This document shows positions 7,878-16,289 of a stretch of 64,000 nucleotides of DNA, piece by piece. Origin of the DNA: Anaerolineae bacterium (GTDB lineage: Bacteria; Chloroflexota; Anaerolineae; Aggregatilineales; Phototrophicaceae); the NCBI GenBank assembly GCA_017303635.1, contig JAFLCG010000014.1:62001-126000 (forward strand). Direction: 5' to 3'. The notes under the pieces were generated by a model. That model was not told where the DNA came from. It did no database searches and was given only the letters and a program-made list of their open reading frames with translations. Positions within the stretch are counted from its first letter, which is position 1, and each line of letters begins with the position of its first letter. The translations under genes were made by a program, and so were the position numbers.

Positions 7878-8658
7878 GTTTCAGAACCTCCAGCGCTCGC
7901 TTGCCCAGGTAGGCTTCAATCACGCGCTCATCACGTTGAATTTCTTTAGGCAGACCTTCCGCAATCTTTTGACCGTAATCCAGCACTGTGACTTTATCCG
8001 AGATATTCATGACTACCTGCATGTCGTGCTCGATCAACAGGATGGTTTGCCCACGATCATCACGGAGCCGCCGGATCAGGCCGATCATGTCCTGCGTTTC
8101 ATTTGGGTTCATTCCGGCGGTTGGTTCATCCAGCAACAGCAGCTTTGGCATGGTGGCCATGGCCCGTGCAATTTCCAACCGCCGTTGCAGGCCATAGGAC
8201 ATGCTGCGTGCCAGGACTTCTTCGTACCCTTTGAGGCCAACGAAAGCTAACAACTGACTGGCCTCCTCGGCTGCACGGCGTTCTTCATTACGCACCCAAC
8301 TCGGTTTGGCAATATCGGTGAACCAATTGGATTTTAGGCGATGATGCATTCCAACCAACACGTTTTCGAGTGCCGTTAGGTTGTTGAACAGGCGAATGGT
8401 TTGGAAGGTGCGAGCAATGCCAATCCGGGTCAGTTTATTTGGCACCATCCCACTGATCTCTTGCCCAAGAAAGCGGACATAGCCTGTGGTGGGCTTATAG
8501 TAGCCGGTTATTACATTGAAAAATGTGGTTTTGCCGGCACCGTTCGGGCCGATGATGCTGTTGATACTTTGTTTTGCCAGGGAATAGTCCAGCGTGTTGA
8601 CGGCGATCAGGCCACCAAACGCCTTGCTGACTCCCTTGGCTTCGAGGACGTTTTCCAT
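7867..8658 (-). CDS. livG: Branched-chain amino acid ABC transporter ATPase LivG
   Basis: First ATP-binding subunit of the Liv-type importer, 263 aa. It has Walker A GPNGAGKTTFFN, the LivG-type FQTIRLFNNLTALENVLVG segment, signature-like MSYGLQRRLEIARAM (YGLQRR in place of SGGQ, typical of LivG), Walker B LLLLDEPTAGMNP and H-loop LLIEHD. ATG at 8658 lies 2 nt after the livM stop. It functions with LivF as a heterodimer on the cytoplasmic face of LivH/LivM. Confidence 0.95.
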   Translation of the reverse strand: MENVLEAKGVSKAFGGLIAVNTLDYSLAKQSINSIIGPNGAGKTTFFNVITGYYKPTTGYVRFLGQEISGMVPNKLTRIGIARTFQTIRLFNNLTALENVLVGMHHRLKSNWFTDIAKPSWVRNEERRAAEEASQLLAFVGLKGYEEVLARSMSYGLQRRLEIARAMATMPKLLLLDEPTAGMNPNETQDMIGLIRRLRDDRGQTILLIEHDMQVVMNISDKVTVLDYGQKIAEGLPKEIQRDERVIEAYLGKRALEVLKRGN

Positions 8659-8660
8659 CG

Positions 8661-9785
8661 TTAGTCGCCCCCTTTGGCAGCGGTAGAAGCGGTTGCATTG
8701 GCCGCAAGGGCTTCTTCTTCAGTTAGGACTCGTCCCTTGACCTTACGGGGGAAGAGGCCCTGTGGTCGGAAGATCATGAAGAAAATCAGGCCGATGCCGA
8801 AAAAGACCCACCGCAGGTTTTCGCTGCCACTCGGCAAGACCTGGTTGAGAATCTGAGCGAGGAAGAGACCATCGAAGAGCGATATGATGAGGCCGCCTAT
8901 CAGCACGCCCCACACGCTGCCTAAGCCGCTGAAGACCACGATTATCAGGAGGAAGATTGATACCTGAAACCGGAATAGATCGGGAAAAATGGCTCCGAGC
9001 ATGGATGCGAAGACGACGCCAGCGAGACCGGAGAAGGACGCACCAATCGCAAATGCGGAAAGCTTGGCCCGTATCGGATCAACACCCATGAAGTCGGCGG
9101 CGGTTTGGTCTTCCCGGATGGCTTTCCAGGCTCGACCGATACGAGAGTTGTCTAAGCGAAGTGTGCAGAATAGGACTAATGCAACCAAAAGTGCGATTAC
9201 GTAGAACCAGAAGTGGGGATCTACACCTACATTGAGTGCACCAGGTTCCAGACCGAACAAACCTTCAAATACACCGAAACTGGGCTTGCCAATCGGGGTC
9301 AACCCCTGGCTGCCATTGGTAAGATCATCCAAGTTGCGGACAACCGTCGGTATGATTTCACCGAAGGCCAGAGTCACTATTGCCAGATAGTCACCGCGCA
9401 AGCGCAGGGTAGGGGATCCGACTACGATGCCGAAAAATGAGGCAATCGCTGCGCACACCCACAAGGCAAGAAAGAAACTCATCTGTATTCCGTGGCTGGG
9501 ATAAGTGAGAATGCCGAAGGCATAAGCCCCAATCGCGAAGAAGGCTGCATACCCCAAGTCAAGCATCCCGGCAAAACCGACGACGATATTCAGCCCCAAC
9601 GCGAGAACGACATAGATAAGCGCTCGGTTGACCTGGGTGAGTAGTGCGAGATTGCCGCCTGCTGCCCGGATTGCACTTTCAGCTATGTCAATCACAAACG
9701 GAAACAGAATGACAAGCGCGGCGACCAATGTGATCTGCGCTGCGTTTGGAAGCCGCGACCACCATGTGCGAATCGTATTTATCAT
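8661..9785 (-). CDS. livM: Branched-chain amino acid ABC transporter permease LivM
   Basis: Inner-membrane permease subunit of about 374 aa. Hydrophobic segments include NIVVGFAGMLDLGYAAFFAIGA, the LivM family motif, and SFSGLAGVVFASMLGAI. The ATG at 9785 is preferred because AAGGAG lies 7 nt upstream; an in-frame start at 9809 would overlap livH and lacks a site. The C-terminus has an Ala-rich cytoplasmic tail (EEEALAANATASTAA). It pairs with LivH to form the translocation path. Confidence 0.94.
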   Translation of the reverse strand: MINTIRTWWSRLPNAAQITLVAALVILFPFVIDIAESAIRAAGGNLALLTQVNRALIYVVLALGLNIVVGFAGMLDLGYAAFFAIGAYAFGILTYPSHGIQMSFFLALWVCAAIASFFGIVVGSPTLRLRGDYLAIVTLAFGEIIPTVVRNLDDLTNGSQGLTPIGKPSFGVFEGLFGLEPGALNVGVDPHFWFYVIALLVALVLFCTLRLDNSRIGRAWKAIREDQTAADFMGVDPIRAKLSAFAIGASFSGLAGVVFASMLGAIFPDLFRFQVSIFLLIIVVFSGLGSVWGVLIGGLIISLFDGLFLAQILNQVLPSGSENLRWVFFGIGLIFFMIFRPQGLFPRKVKGRVLTEEEALAANATASTAAKGGD

Positions 9786-9795
9786 GGCTGGCTCC

Positions 9796-10740
9796 TTAAA
9801 TCTTTTCAATCGATTGGGTGGAGCCGAGGATGCCGGAGGGACGGAAAACCAGCAGCAAAATCAGAATACCGAAGATCATCACCCGCGTCCATGAAGGTTC
9901 GAAGTAAAAGTCACTCATCGACTTAATCATGCCGATGATGAACGCACCTAGGACCGCACCGCGGATATTGCCAATTCCGCCCAGAACGGCAGAAGTGAAG
10001 GCCATCAAACCGGCTTCGAAACCCATCAGGAAGCGACCTGAGTTGATGTAAAGCCCCCAGACTAACCCGGCAGCCCCTGCAAGTGCACCGCCAATAAAGA
10101 AGGTGGTAGCAATGATGCGATTAACATTGATCCCCATCATGGCAGCAGCTTCGCGGTCTTGCGCGCTAGCACGCATGGCCTTACCAATTTTGGTGCGTTC
10201 GATGAAGAAGTTGAGGCCAATCATGAGTGGAATGGTCACGCCGAACAAGAATAAGTCTTTGGTTGTCAGTTGGATGGCCGTGTCTAATCCAAACCACTGA
10301 CGCAATATGTCGATACGCGGGAAGTAATTGGGGTAGGGAACTTGATTGGCACCCACCCAAATTGCGTATATAGCTTCTAAAGCAAAAGATACACCGACCG
10401 CTGTTAGCAGAGGGGCTAACTTTGGGGCATTTCGCAATGGCTTATAGGCGACGCGGTCAATGAGTGTGTTCAAGCCGCCGGTTAGCAGCATGGTGATGAC
10501 AAAGATCAGTGGCAGGATGGTCAGCAGTCCGACGACATCCAGCGGGCGTGGCGGATTGATGGCAGTGAAAATCGTCAGTGATATAAAGAAACCGAACGCA
10601 AACAAGTCGCCATGAGCAAAGTTGATGAGCTCGACAATGCCATAGACCATCGTATAACCGAGCGCAATAAGCGCAAGGTAGCTTCCAATTGTCAGACCTA
10701 CGATGATCTGACCGATGAAAAATTGCAGTTCAAGATCCAT
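9796..10740 (-). CDS. livH: Branched-chain amino acid ABC transporter permease LivH
   Basis: Inner-membrane permease subunit, 314 aa from the ATG at 10740, which has GGAG 7 nt upstream; a TTG seven codons earlier (10761) is a weaker alternative. LivH signatures are YTMVYGIVELINFAHGDLFAFG near the N-terminus and AMRASAQDREAAAMMGINVNR, the coupling-loop region, followed by TSAVLGGIGNIRGAVLG. It is separated from livK by a strong hairpin (10768-10792) and is followed by livM after 10 nt. Confidence 0.94.
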   Translation of the reverse strand: MDLELQFFIGQIIVGLTIGSYLALIALGYTMVYGIVELINFAHGDLFAFGFFISLTIFTAINPPRPLDVVGLLTILPLIFVITMLLTGGLNTLIDRVAYKPLRNAPKLAPLLTAVGVSFALEAIYAIWVGANQVPYPNYFPRIDILRQWFGLDTAIQLTTKDLFLFGVTIPLMIGLNFFIERTKIGKAMRASAQDREAAAMMGINVNRIIATTFFIGGALAGAAGLVWGLYINSGRFLMGFEAGLMAFTSAVLGGIGNIRGAVLGAFIIGMIKSMSDFYFEPSWTRVMIFGILILLLVFRPSGILGSTQSIEKI

Positions 10741-10767
10741 AAATGGCTCCAGTGGGGGCAATTGAAA

Positions 10768-10792
10768 GGAGAGGGCACGTTCTGCCCTCTCC
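10768..10792 (-). terminator. Intercistronic hairpin between livK and livH
   Basis: Perfect 10-bp stem GGAGAGGGCA/TGCCCTCTCC with a 5-nt loop, followed on the minus strand by TTTCAATT. The position between the binding-protein gene and the permease gene fits a partial terminator or 3' mRNA stabiliser that keeps LivK in excess over membrane subunits, a common arrangement in ABC operons. Confidence 0.6.
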
Positions 10793-10823
10793 TGGTTGAA
10801 CTTACCTCAGCATTGCCCGAAGA

Positions 10824-12086
10824 CTAACCCGTAACCACGCATTCGGTATCCTGCATGGTGGGGCTGATCGCCACGGCGTTGCCAATTTTACCTTCGCTGA
10901 CATCATAGCCATAAAACACGGCGAGGGTCGAGTCGCCGTTTTCGTCGAAGCTGAACGTGCCGGTGATGCCATCGAAGCCGCTCAGGCCACGCATCGCGTC
11001 GAGGATCGCGGTACGGTCGGCCGCGCCAGCCTGTTCGATCGAGGCCAGGATGACCTGCATCGACTGATAGGCATACGTCGCATACGGGTCCGGTTCTTCG
11101 TTGCTGTTCTGGGCCAGATAGTCCTGATAGAAGCGCTGCCCAGCTTCACTGGTCAAGGCCGAGGGTTGCAGACCGGGGAAGGTCAACAGTACATTGCCTT
11201 CAGCTACTTCCACGCCACCGATCTGGTCGAACAGGCTGGGGCTGGTCAAACCATCTGGGCCCATGAACTTGATCCCGGCGTCAAACAGACCTTGTTCGCT
11301 CATCTGCTGGATGACCTGGGGACCGCCCGAGTCCAGTACAAAACCACCGTACACGAGGGTTGCACCGGAACGGCGAACATCATTCAGCAGCGCGCGGAAG
11401 TCAATGTCAGTCGATTCCACGCTGGCACGACCGGCGACGGTCAGGCCGATGGATTCGGCGTGCAGAACAAATTCGTCGGCGATGCCTTTGCCGTAAGCCT
11501 GGGTATCATCCAGGACGTAGACGCTTTCGAAGCCCGCGCACTGCGCCCAGGAAGCCGCTGCCGGACCCTGGACATCATCGGTCGCGTTGGTGCGGAAATA
11601 GTTGACTACGCCACTCGGACGATAGATGGTTGGTTCATCGGCGGCACAAGAGGCCGCAGTGCGGGTCAGGCAGGGGTTGCTGTTGGCGGGGCTAATCTGA
11701 GCAATGCCAGCCGCATTGGTGATAGGCATACTCACCTTGGCTGCACCGCTGTTATAGGTGCCGAAGTAGACCATACACGCGGGGTCATTGACACAGCGCT
11801 GGGCATTTTCGGCTTCGATGACGCCGTCCCATGCACCGGTGGTCGGAGACGCATCATCCAGGGCAACAATTTCAATATTAAAGCCAGCGGGGCCACCTTC
11901 GTTATCCGCAATATAGTGTTCGACTGCGAGTTGAGCAGCTTTCAACATGCTCTCGCCCACGGCCTGGGTACCGCCTGTCAGCGGCCAGCTTGTATAAATC
12001 TTGATCGTTTCTTGCGCGGCAACTGGCGCGACTAGCAGGGCTGCCAGCGCCAATAAGACCACTGCAACCAGCAGACGTTTGGACAT
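10824..12086 (-). CDS. livK: Branched-chain amino acid ABC transporter substrate-binding protein
   Basis: Exported type I periplasmic binding protein of 420 aa. An N-terminal signal peptide (hydrophobic LLVAVVLLALAALLVAPVAAQ, cleavage after AQ likely) precedes IKIYTSWPLTGGTQAVGESM, the Leu/Ile/Val-binding family start, and two-lobed fold motifs such as YVLDDTQAYGKGIADEF. Cys pairs (QRCVNDPAC; PCLTRTAASC) may form disulfides. First gene of the liv operon with a clear sigma70-like promoter at 12163-12191 and AAGGAGAG 8 nt before the ATG. The actual ligand (amino acid, amide or urea) cannot be told from sequence alone. Confidence 0.9.
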   Translation of the reverse strand: MSKRLLVAVVLLALAALLVAPVAAQETIKIYTSWPLTGGTQAVGESMLKAAQLAVEHYIADNEGGPAGFNIEIVALDDASPTTGAWDGVIEAENAQRCVNDPACMVYFGTYNSGAAKVSMPITNAAGIAQISPANSNPCLTRTAASCAADEPTIYRPSGVVNYFRTNATDDVQGPAAASWAQCAGFESVYVLDDTQAYGKGIADEFVLHAESIGLTVAGRASVESTDIDFRALLNDVRRSGATLVYGGFVLDSGGPQVIQQMSEQGLFDAGIKFMGPDGLTSPSLFDQIGGVEVAEGNVLLTFPGLQPSALTSEAGQRFYQDYLAQNSNEEPDPYATYAYQSMQVILASIEQAGAADRTAILDAMRGLSGFDGITGTFSFDENGDSTLAVFYGYDVSEGKIGNAVAISPTMQDTECVVTG

Positions 12087-12147
12087 CGTGCCTCTCTCCT
12101 TATAATGGATACCGATGTGGTGACCGGGCGAACGGATGGGTACCGTT

Positions 12148-12207
12148 TCCCAGATGGGCGGGATTGTAGCGTGACATTAAGAAATCGCCAATTAATCTCC
12201 CAGATGG
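12148..12207 (-). promoter_or_regulatory. livK promoter flanked by two direct 10-bp repeats
   Basis: On the minus strand TTGGCG (12191-12186), a 17-nt spacer and TACAAT (12168-12163) form a good sigma70-type promoter. The 10-mer CCATCTGGGA occurs at 12207-12198, just upstream of -35, and again at 12157-12148, near the expected transcription start. The copies are exactly 50 bp apart, so they would lie on a similar face of the helix, suggesting a repressor bound at both sides. Confidence 0.6.
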
Positions 12208-12271
12208 TTGCAATACTTCCCCAAAGCGTCGCTAGTAAACCCTATTCGCTACAATAAAAAGGTGTTATGAC

Positions 12272-13165
12272 ATGATGCTACGTGGTGCGATATATGGGTT
12301 GAGTGCAGCGGCGATCTGGGGTGGGATGTATGTGGTTTCTGATGTAGTGCTACCCGTTATTCCGCCTTTTGCTTTGCTGACCTTGCGCCTGTTGTTGGGC
12401 CTGGTTGTGTTGATTCCCCTTTGGTGGTGGTCGCAACGGGGGCGCGGTCATGGCTTCCATTTGCCGAAGGGAAAGGATGCGTTCCGGTTATTGGCTGTGG
12501 GATTGGTAGGTTTTGGGTTTTCTATCGGTGCTCAGTTTGTTGGCACTGATCTCTCAACCGCCATGAATGGTTCGCTGGTCACCAGTGCGTCGCCCGCATT
12601 CATCCTCATTTTTGCGTTACTCATTCTCAAAGAACGACTGACCCGAACACAGATTGTCGCCGTTGTGCTAGCGACGATTGGTGTCCTCATCATTCTTGAC
12701 CCAACCCAAGCTCAGTTCGGCTCGGAGACATTTGTCGGAGATGTTTCTCTGGCAATAGCCGCTCTTACCTGGGGGCTTTATTCGGTGTTGGTGCGCCTTG
12801 TCAGTCGTCAGTTTGATACGTTATTGGTCACGATTTATGCCTTTGTTGGAGGACTTTTCCTGACTGTTCCTGCTGCTTTTCTTGAACGCACTGGTCGTTC
12901 GATTGGAGAGATCGATCTGCCCGTGATCATTGGGGTGTTGTACCTAGGGGTAGTCTCTACCGCTGGAGCTATGTGGCTTTGGAATCGCTCCTTTGCCCTG
13001 GTGGATGCCTCGATTGCTTCGCTATTTTTCTTCGCCCAACCCGTAGTTGGTGCTGTTTTGAGCATCGTCCTGCTTGGGCAGCAATTTACCCCGGCTCTTG
13101 CTCTAGGCAGTGCATTAATTGGCACGGCATTGCTGCTATCCCTTAGTCCCCGACGTGAGGCGTGA
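12272..13165 (+). CDS. DMT-superfamily EamA-type transporter
   Basis: Integral membrane protein of 297 aa with about ten hydrophobic helices and two EamA repeats: the first from GLSAAAIWGGMYVVSDVVLPVIPPF-type sequence near residue 10, the second from about 155. Such proteins export metabolites or amino acids, and the substrate is not predictable here. ATG at 12272 has no strong Shine-Dalgarno, but TACAAT at 12250-12255 could be a -10 giving a very short leader. Its 3' end overlaps the convergent helicase gene by 23 nt. Confidence 0.85.
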   Translation: MMLRGAIYGLSAAAIWGGMYVVSDVVLPVIPPFALLTLRLLLGLVVLIPLWWWSQRGRGHGFHLPKGKDAFRLLAVGLVGFGFSIGAQFVGTDLSTAMNGSLVTSASPAFILIFALLILKERLTRTQIVAVVLATIGVLIILDPTQAQFGSETFVGDVSLAIAALTWGLYSVLVRLVSRQFDTLLVTIYAFVGGLFLTVPAAFLERTGRSIGEIDLPVIIGVLYLGVVSTAGAMWLWNRSFALVDASIASLFFFAQPVVGAVLSIVLLGQQFTPALALGSALIGTALLLSLSPRREA

Positions 13166-15167
13166 TGGTCTGTTGTTGTACGTAGTCTATAAGCGGTATA
13201 AGCGGGGAAGGCAGTGTGCCGGTACAGCTTAGTGCCAGACTATAGCGTGCCCGGGTCATGGCAGTGAACAGTTTTCGCCGAACCATCGCGACGTTATCCT
13301 GATCAAGCGGAGTGATAAAGGCCGTGTGCAGATGAGGTATGACGACTGCATGAAACTCCAGGCCTTTCATACGATCAAAGTGCTGGACATAGACACCTCG
13401 CTTTGACAATGAATCCCAGTTCTTCAAATGCCACCGATTGTGGCAAAGGATGGCAATTTGCTGAGGTGCAATGCCTTCAGCCAAGAGTTTTTGAATATGT
13501 TCATGAATCCAGGCGGCTTCGCTCGCTTCAAGCGGTGTGGTCAGCAGCAGGGGGAGGGGGCCATCCTGTAAGCCTTCCGCCTCGAGATCTGGACGTGGAC
13601 GGTCATCCTGTGATCGAAGGGTTTCATCTGCCTCAATTAGACTGTGGGCAGCCCGGTTAATGGCTTTGGTCGATCGGAATGGCACCCGTAATAAACGGCT
13701 GTGCCCCACGATATTCAGGCCTTTTTGAGACCAAGTATAGGAACAAAAGATACTCTGAGATGGGTCATCACATAGGAAAAGATCACCATCCGTTTTGACT
13801 AGTTTTCTGCAAACCTGAATCCAAGATGGTGCGAAATCCTGTGCTTCATCTACGAAGAGGGCATCATAATGATGTTGGAGCGGATGGTTTTCCAGCGCTT
13901 CCAGTGTCAGAAACGGAACATCATCCCAATCGAACCAGACAACGCCTTTAGCTCGCAGGGCACTCTGCGCCTGCAAATAGGCACTAAATAACAGATCGAT
14001 TTCCTCACGTTGATGACGGTCAAGTCGTTTGCCGCGACCGCGCCGATCTGCATGAAGGTAGACATTGGAGTCGTAAAGCCCTAGTTCTTTGCGCCATCCA
14101 AATTCGCTGGCAGCGTAATCTGCTGACACATCTATCAAGCGCAGTCGTTCGATGGTATAGCGCCGTAACCAATCCACTGCTCGTAAAGGATCTGCCCAGT
14201 AGGGTTGCATGACAAGCCGACACAGTCGATGGAAGTTCATTACCTCTACATTGTTGAATCTTCCAATCCGCTGCCGGAGATCCGTCGCTATGTCGACGTT
14301 GAAGGTGAGTACTAATTGCCTAGCTTTTGGATGTTGGCGCACAAGTTGTTGAACTCGCCGCACGAGTACCAGCGTTTTGCCACTACCCGCTACGCCCCGT
14401 ACTAGTCGAACCGATTGGTCGATGGCTGCTTGAGTGGTATCTTCTGGCAGAAAGTCTTCTGACAGCAATGGGAGTTGCCGGGGCTTGAAACCTGTCAATG
14501 GCTCACTGATCAAACGATCTTGCACGGCGGTGAGGGTTCCAAGGGGATTACCCTCTTTGGTTTCAACGATCAAGCTAGGTTGCAGTGTTTCCCGGATCAC
14601 ATCTAAGGTCGTGTTTGGGATCGGGGCTGTGAGCCTGAACCGCCAGGGTAAATGTTGAATAATCTGATCAAGTGAAAATGGGCTTTCGAGTAATTCACGT
14701 CCAATGACTACCCCACGCGGCCAGATGCCCACACCCTCGAATTGTTCGATGATCGATTGGGAGATATATGGCAGTACAACCAGTACTTGCCAGGGGAACC
14801 GCAAGGTCTGCCTTCCCCGATAAGCTTGCCAGAGTTCCGCTCGCTCCTCAAAACGTTGTTTGAGATGATAGGCAAAGCGTTCTACGGTCAGGACGGGATT
14901 GGGATAGGACTTAATTTCACCATCAAAGCGTCTGGTAGTGATCGATTGCTGGTCGCCGCGTTCGATGTGATTCCAATCCTTCACTTCGACAATGATGACA
15001 CCAAGGCGGCGATTGACAATGACAAAGTCAGGTTTGCTTGACTGACCATCTGCTGTGTGAACATGGGGTTCATGGATGAACCAGTAATCATCCGTATTTA
15101 GCTGGCCCAGCAGGTGTTTTAGGCGGCTTTCACCGGGGGTGAAAGACTTGTGGGGTAGGCCGATCAT
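13143..15167 (-). CDS. NERD-domain UvrD/Rep-like superfamily I helicase
   Basis: A 674-aa protein joining an N-terminal NERD nuclease-related domain (about 12-130; GESRLKHLL, then KPDFVIVNRRLGVIIVEVKDW-type D...E-x-K core) to a superfamily I helicase. Helicase motifs are Walker A GVAGSGKTLVLVRRV (about 265), Walker B LFVDEAQDF, the motif III-like LFLCDDPSQSI, motif V FDRMKGLEFHAVVIP and motif VI KLFTAMTRARYSLAL. The ATG at 15167 is preferred over a TTG just before it. Standalone NERD helicases are linked to DNA repair or processing; a defence role is possible, but no defence neighbours are present. Confidence 0.85.
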   Translation of the reverse strand: MIGLPHKSFTPGESRLKHLLGQLNTDDYWFIHEPHVHTADGQSSKPDFVIVNRRLGVIIVEVKDWNHIERGDQQSITTRRFDGEIKSYPNPVLTVERFAYHLKQRFEERAELWQAYRGRQTLRFPWQVLVVLPYISQSIIEQFEGVGIWPRGVVIGRELLESPFSLDQIIQHLPWRFRLTAPIPNTTLDVIRETLQPSLIVETKEGNPLGTLTAVQDRLISEPLTGFKPRQLPLLSEDFLPEDTTQAAIDQSVRLVRGVAGSGKTLVLVRRVQQLVRQHPKARQLVLTFNVDIATDLRQRIGRFNNVEVMNFHRLCRLVMQPYWADPLRAVDWLRRYTIERLRLIDVSADYAASEFGWRKELGLYDSNVYLHADRRGRGKRLDRHQREEIDLLFSAYLQAQSALRAKGVVWFDWDDVPFLTLEALENHPLQHHYDALFVDEAQDFAPSWIQVCRKLVKTDGDLFLCDDPSQSIFCSYTWSQKGLNIVGHSRLLRVPFRSTKAINRAAHSLIEADETLRSQDDRPRPDLEAEGLQDGPLPLLLTTPLEASEAAWIHEHIQKLLAEGIAPQQIAILCHNRWHLKNWDSLSKRGVYVQHFDRMKGLEFHAVVIPHLHTAFITPLDQDNVAMVRRKLFTAMTRARYSLALSCTGTLPSPLIPLIDYVQQQTITPHVGD

Positions 15168-15227
15168 CAACAGTTATTCACGATATGCCGAAGAATAGCC
15201 CCAGTCTAGCATCGAATGCCTGTTCGC

Positions 15228-16277
15228 TCAAAGCAAGGTGGTGATAGGCCAGAGCGATCTGGCTTCAATATTCATCATGGTCGACTCTCCAGTCTGAAGG
15301 CGGGCGTACCCTGCGGCAGCTACCATGGCCCCATTGTTCATGCAGAGGTGCAATGGAGGATATCGGACCGGGACTTTGATCTCGCGATTGATTTGCTGAC
15401 GCAGATAGTGATTGGCTGCCACGCCACCCACGACCATTACTTCATTTGCTTCACTTTGACGGAGGGCTTCCTTCAGTTGCCGAAGCAAGATATCTACCAA
15501 ACTCGTCTGTAAACTGGCCGCTATATCGTGGATAGAAATATCCGATTTGAGTTGCCGTTTCCCACCGGGGTGACTCATCCGACCTGTTGCTCCAACGGGT
15601 GCGACCGTTATCTCGTTCAAGACAGCAGCTTTGATGCCGTTGAAGCTAAGCACGTCATTTTGTTGGCGGATCTGCCGAAGGAAATTATAGGCAATACCGT
15701 TGCCTCGAGCGGCCGACTCCTCGATTTTGGGTCCTGCGGGATAACGGAAGCCTAGAACCCGCCCGATTTTCTCGATGGTTTCGCCAATGGTGTCGTCAGC
15801 GGTTTCTGCAATGACTTCGTATTGGTTGTAGTCGGTCATCTTCAGAAAACTGGTAGTTGCACTGGAGATGATTACGGCGAGTGCCGGGAATTGAATTTCA
15901 CGGAACGGCTGTACCAGTTTGCAGGCGTAGATATGTGCTTCGGCATGATGGACACTTACCATCGGTTTGTTATGAATCAAGCTGATGGCCTTAGCATAAT
16001 TCAGGCCGATATCGAGTGACGTGCCAAGTCCGGGTCCCTGCGTAACTGCAATTGCACTCAACTGTGCTGGGCTGATCCCGGCATCGGAAATGGCCTGGTC
16101 GGCGACATATGTAATATATTGCAGTGGATCATGTCGTGATTCCTGAAACTGACTGTCAGTTGGCGGCAAACGTTTGAGGCGAGATGTGTTGACTTCGGAG
16201 GCAATTTGTACGCCATCAATCACTACCCCGGCGACAGTATCATTACCTGACGTATCAATCCCAAGTGTATAGTGCAT
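15228..16277 (-). CDS. Divergent second TsaD/Kae1-like protein
   Basis: A 349-aa ASKHA-fold protein clearly paralogous to the TsaD encoded just upstream (13 bp away). Conserved: VTQGPGLGTSLDIG (79-91) and the metal-binding His pair in HHAEAHIY (His111 and His115). Changed: the phosphate-binding SGGHT is SSATT (138-142), the N-terminal ESSCDDT is DTSGNDT, the PEIAARKH helix is lost, and the C-terminal metal ligand Asp of CTDNGAM is Asn (CMNNGAM). It is therefore likely catalytically impaired and may be a partner subunit or have a new role. Last gene of the t6A operon. Confidence 0.8.
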   Translation of the reverse strand: MHYTLGIDTSGNDTVAGVVIDGVQIASEVNTSRLKRLPPTDSQFQESRHDPLQYITYVADQAISDAGISPAQLSAIAVTQGPGLGTSLDIGLNYAKAISLIHNKPMVSVHHAEAHIYACKLVQPFREIQFPALAVIISSATTSFLKMTDYNQYEVIAETADDTIGETIEKIGRVLGFRYPAGPKIEESAARGNGIAYNFLRQIRQQNDVLSFNGIKAAVLNEITVAPVGATGRMSHPGGKRQLKSDISIHDIAASLQTSLVDILLRQLKEALRQSEANEVMVVGGVAANHYLRQQINREIKVPVRYPPLHLCMNNGAMVAAAGYARLQTGESTMMNIEARSLWPITTLL

Positions 16278-16289
16278 AGAATCGGATTC

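Noticed and set aside
11166-12035. 289-codon plus-strand open frame
   Set aside because: Antisense to livK, which has a signal peptide, family motifs, a ribosome site and a promoter; the antisense frame has no recognisable motif.
13143-15167. Phage-defence island
   Set aside because: A NERD-helicase alone among housekeeping genes; no other nuclease, toxin, integrase or mobile element is visible.
15228-16277. Pseudogene of tsaD
   Set aside because: Full length, no frameshift, with conserved metal His pair and GPGL motif; more likely a functional divergent paralog.
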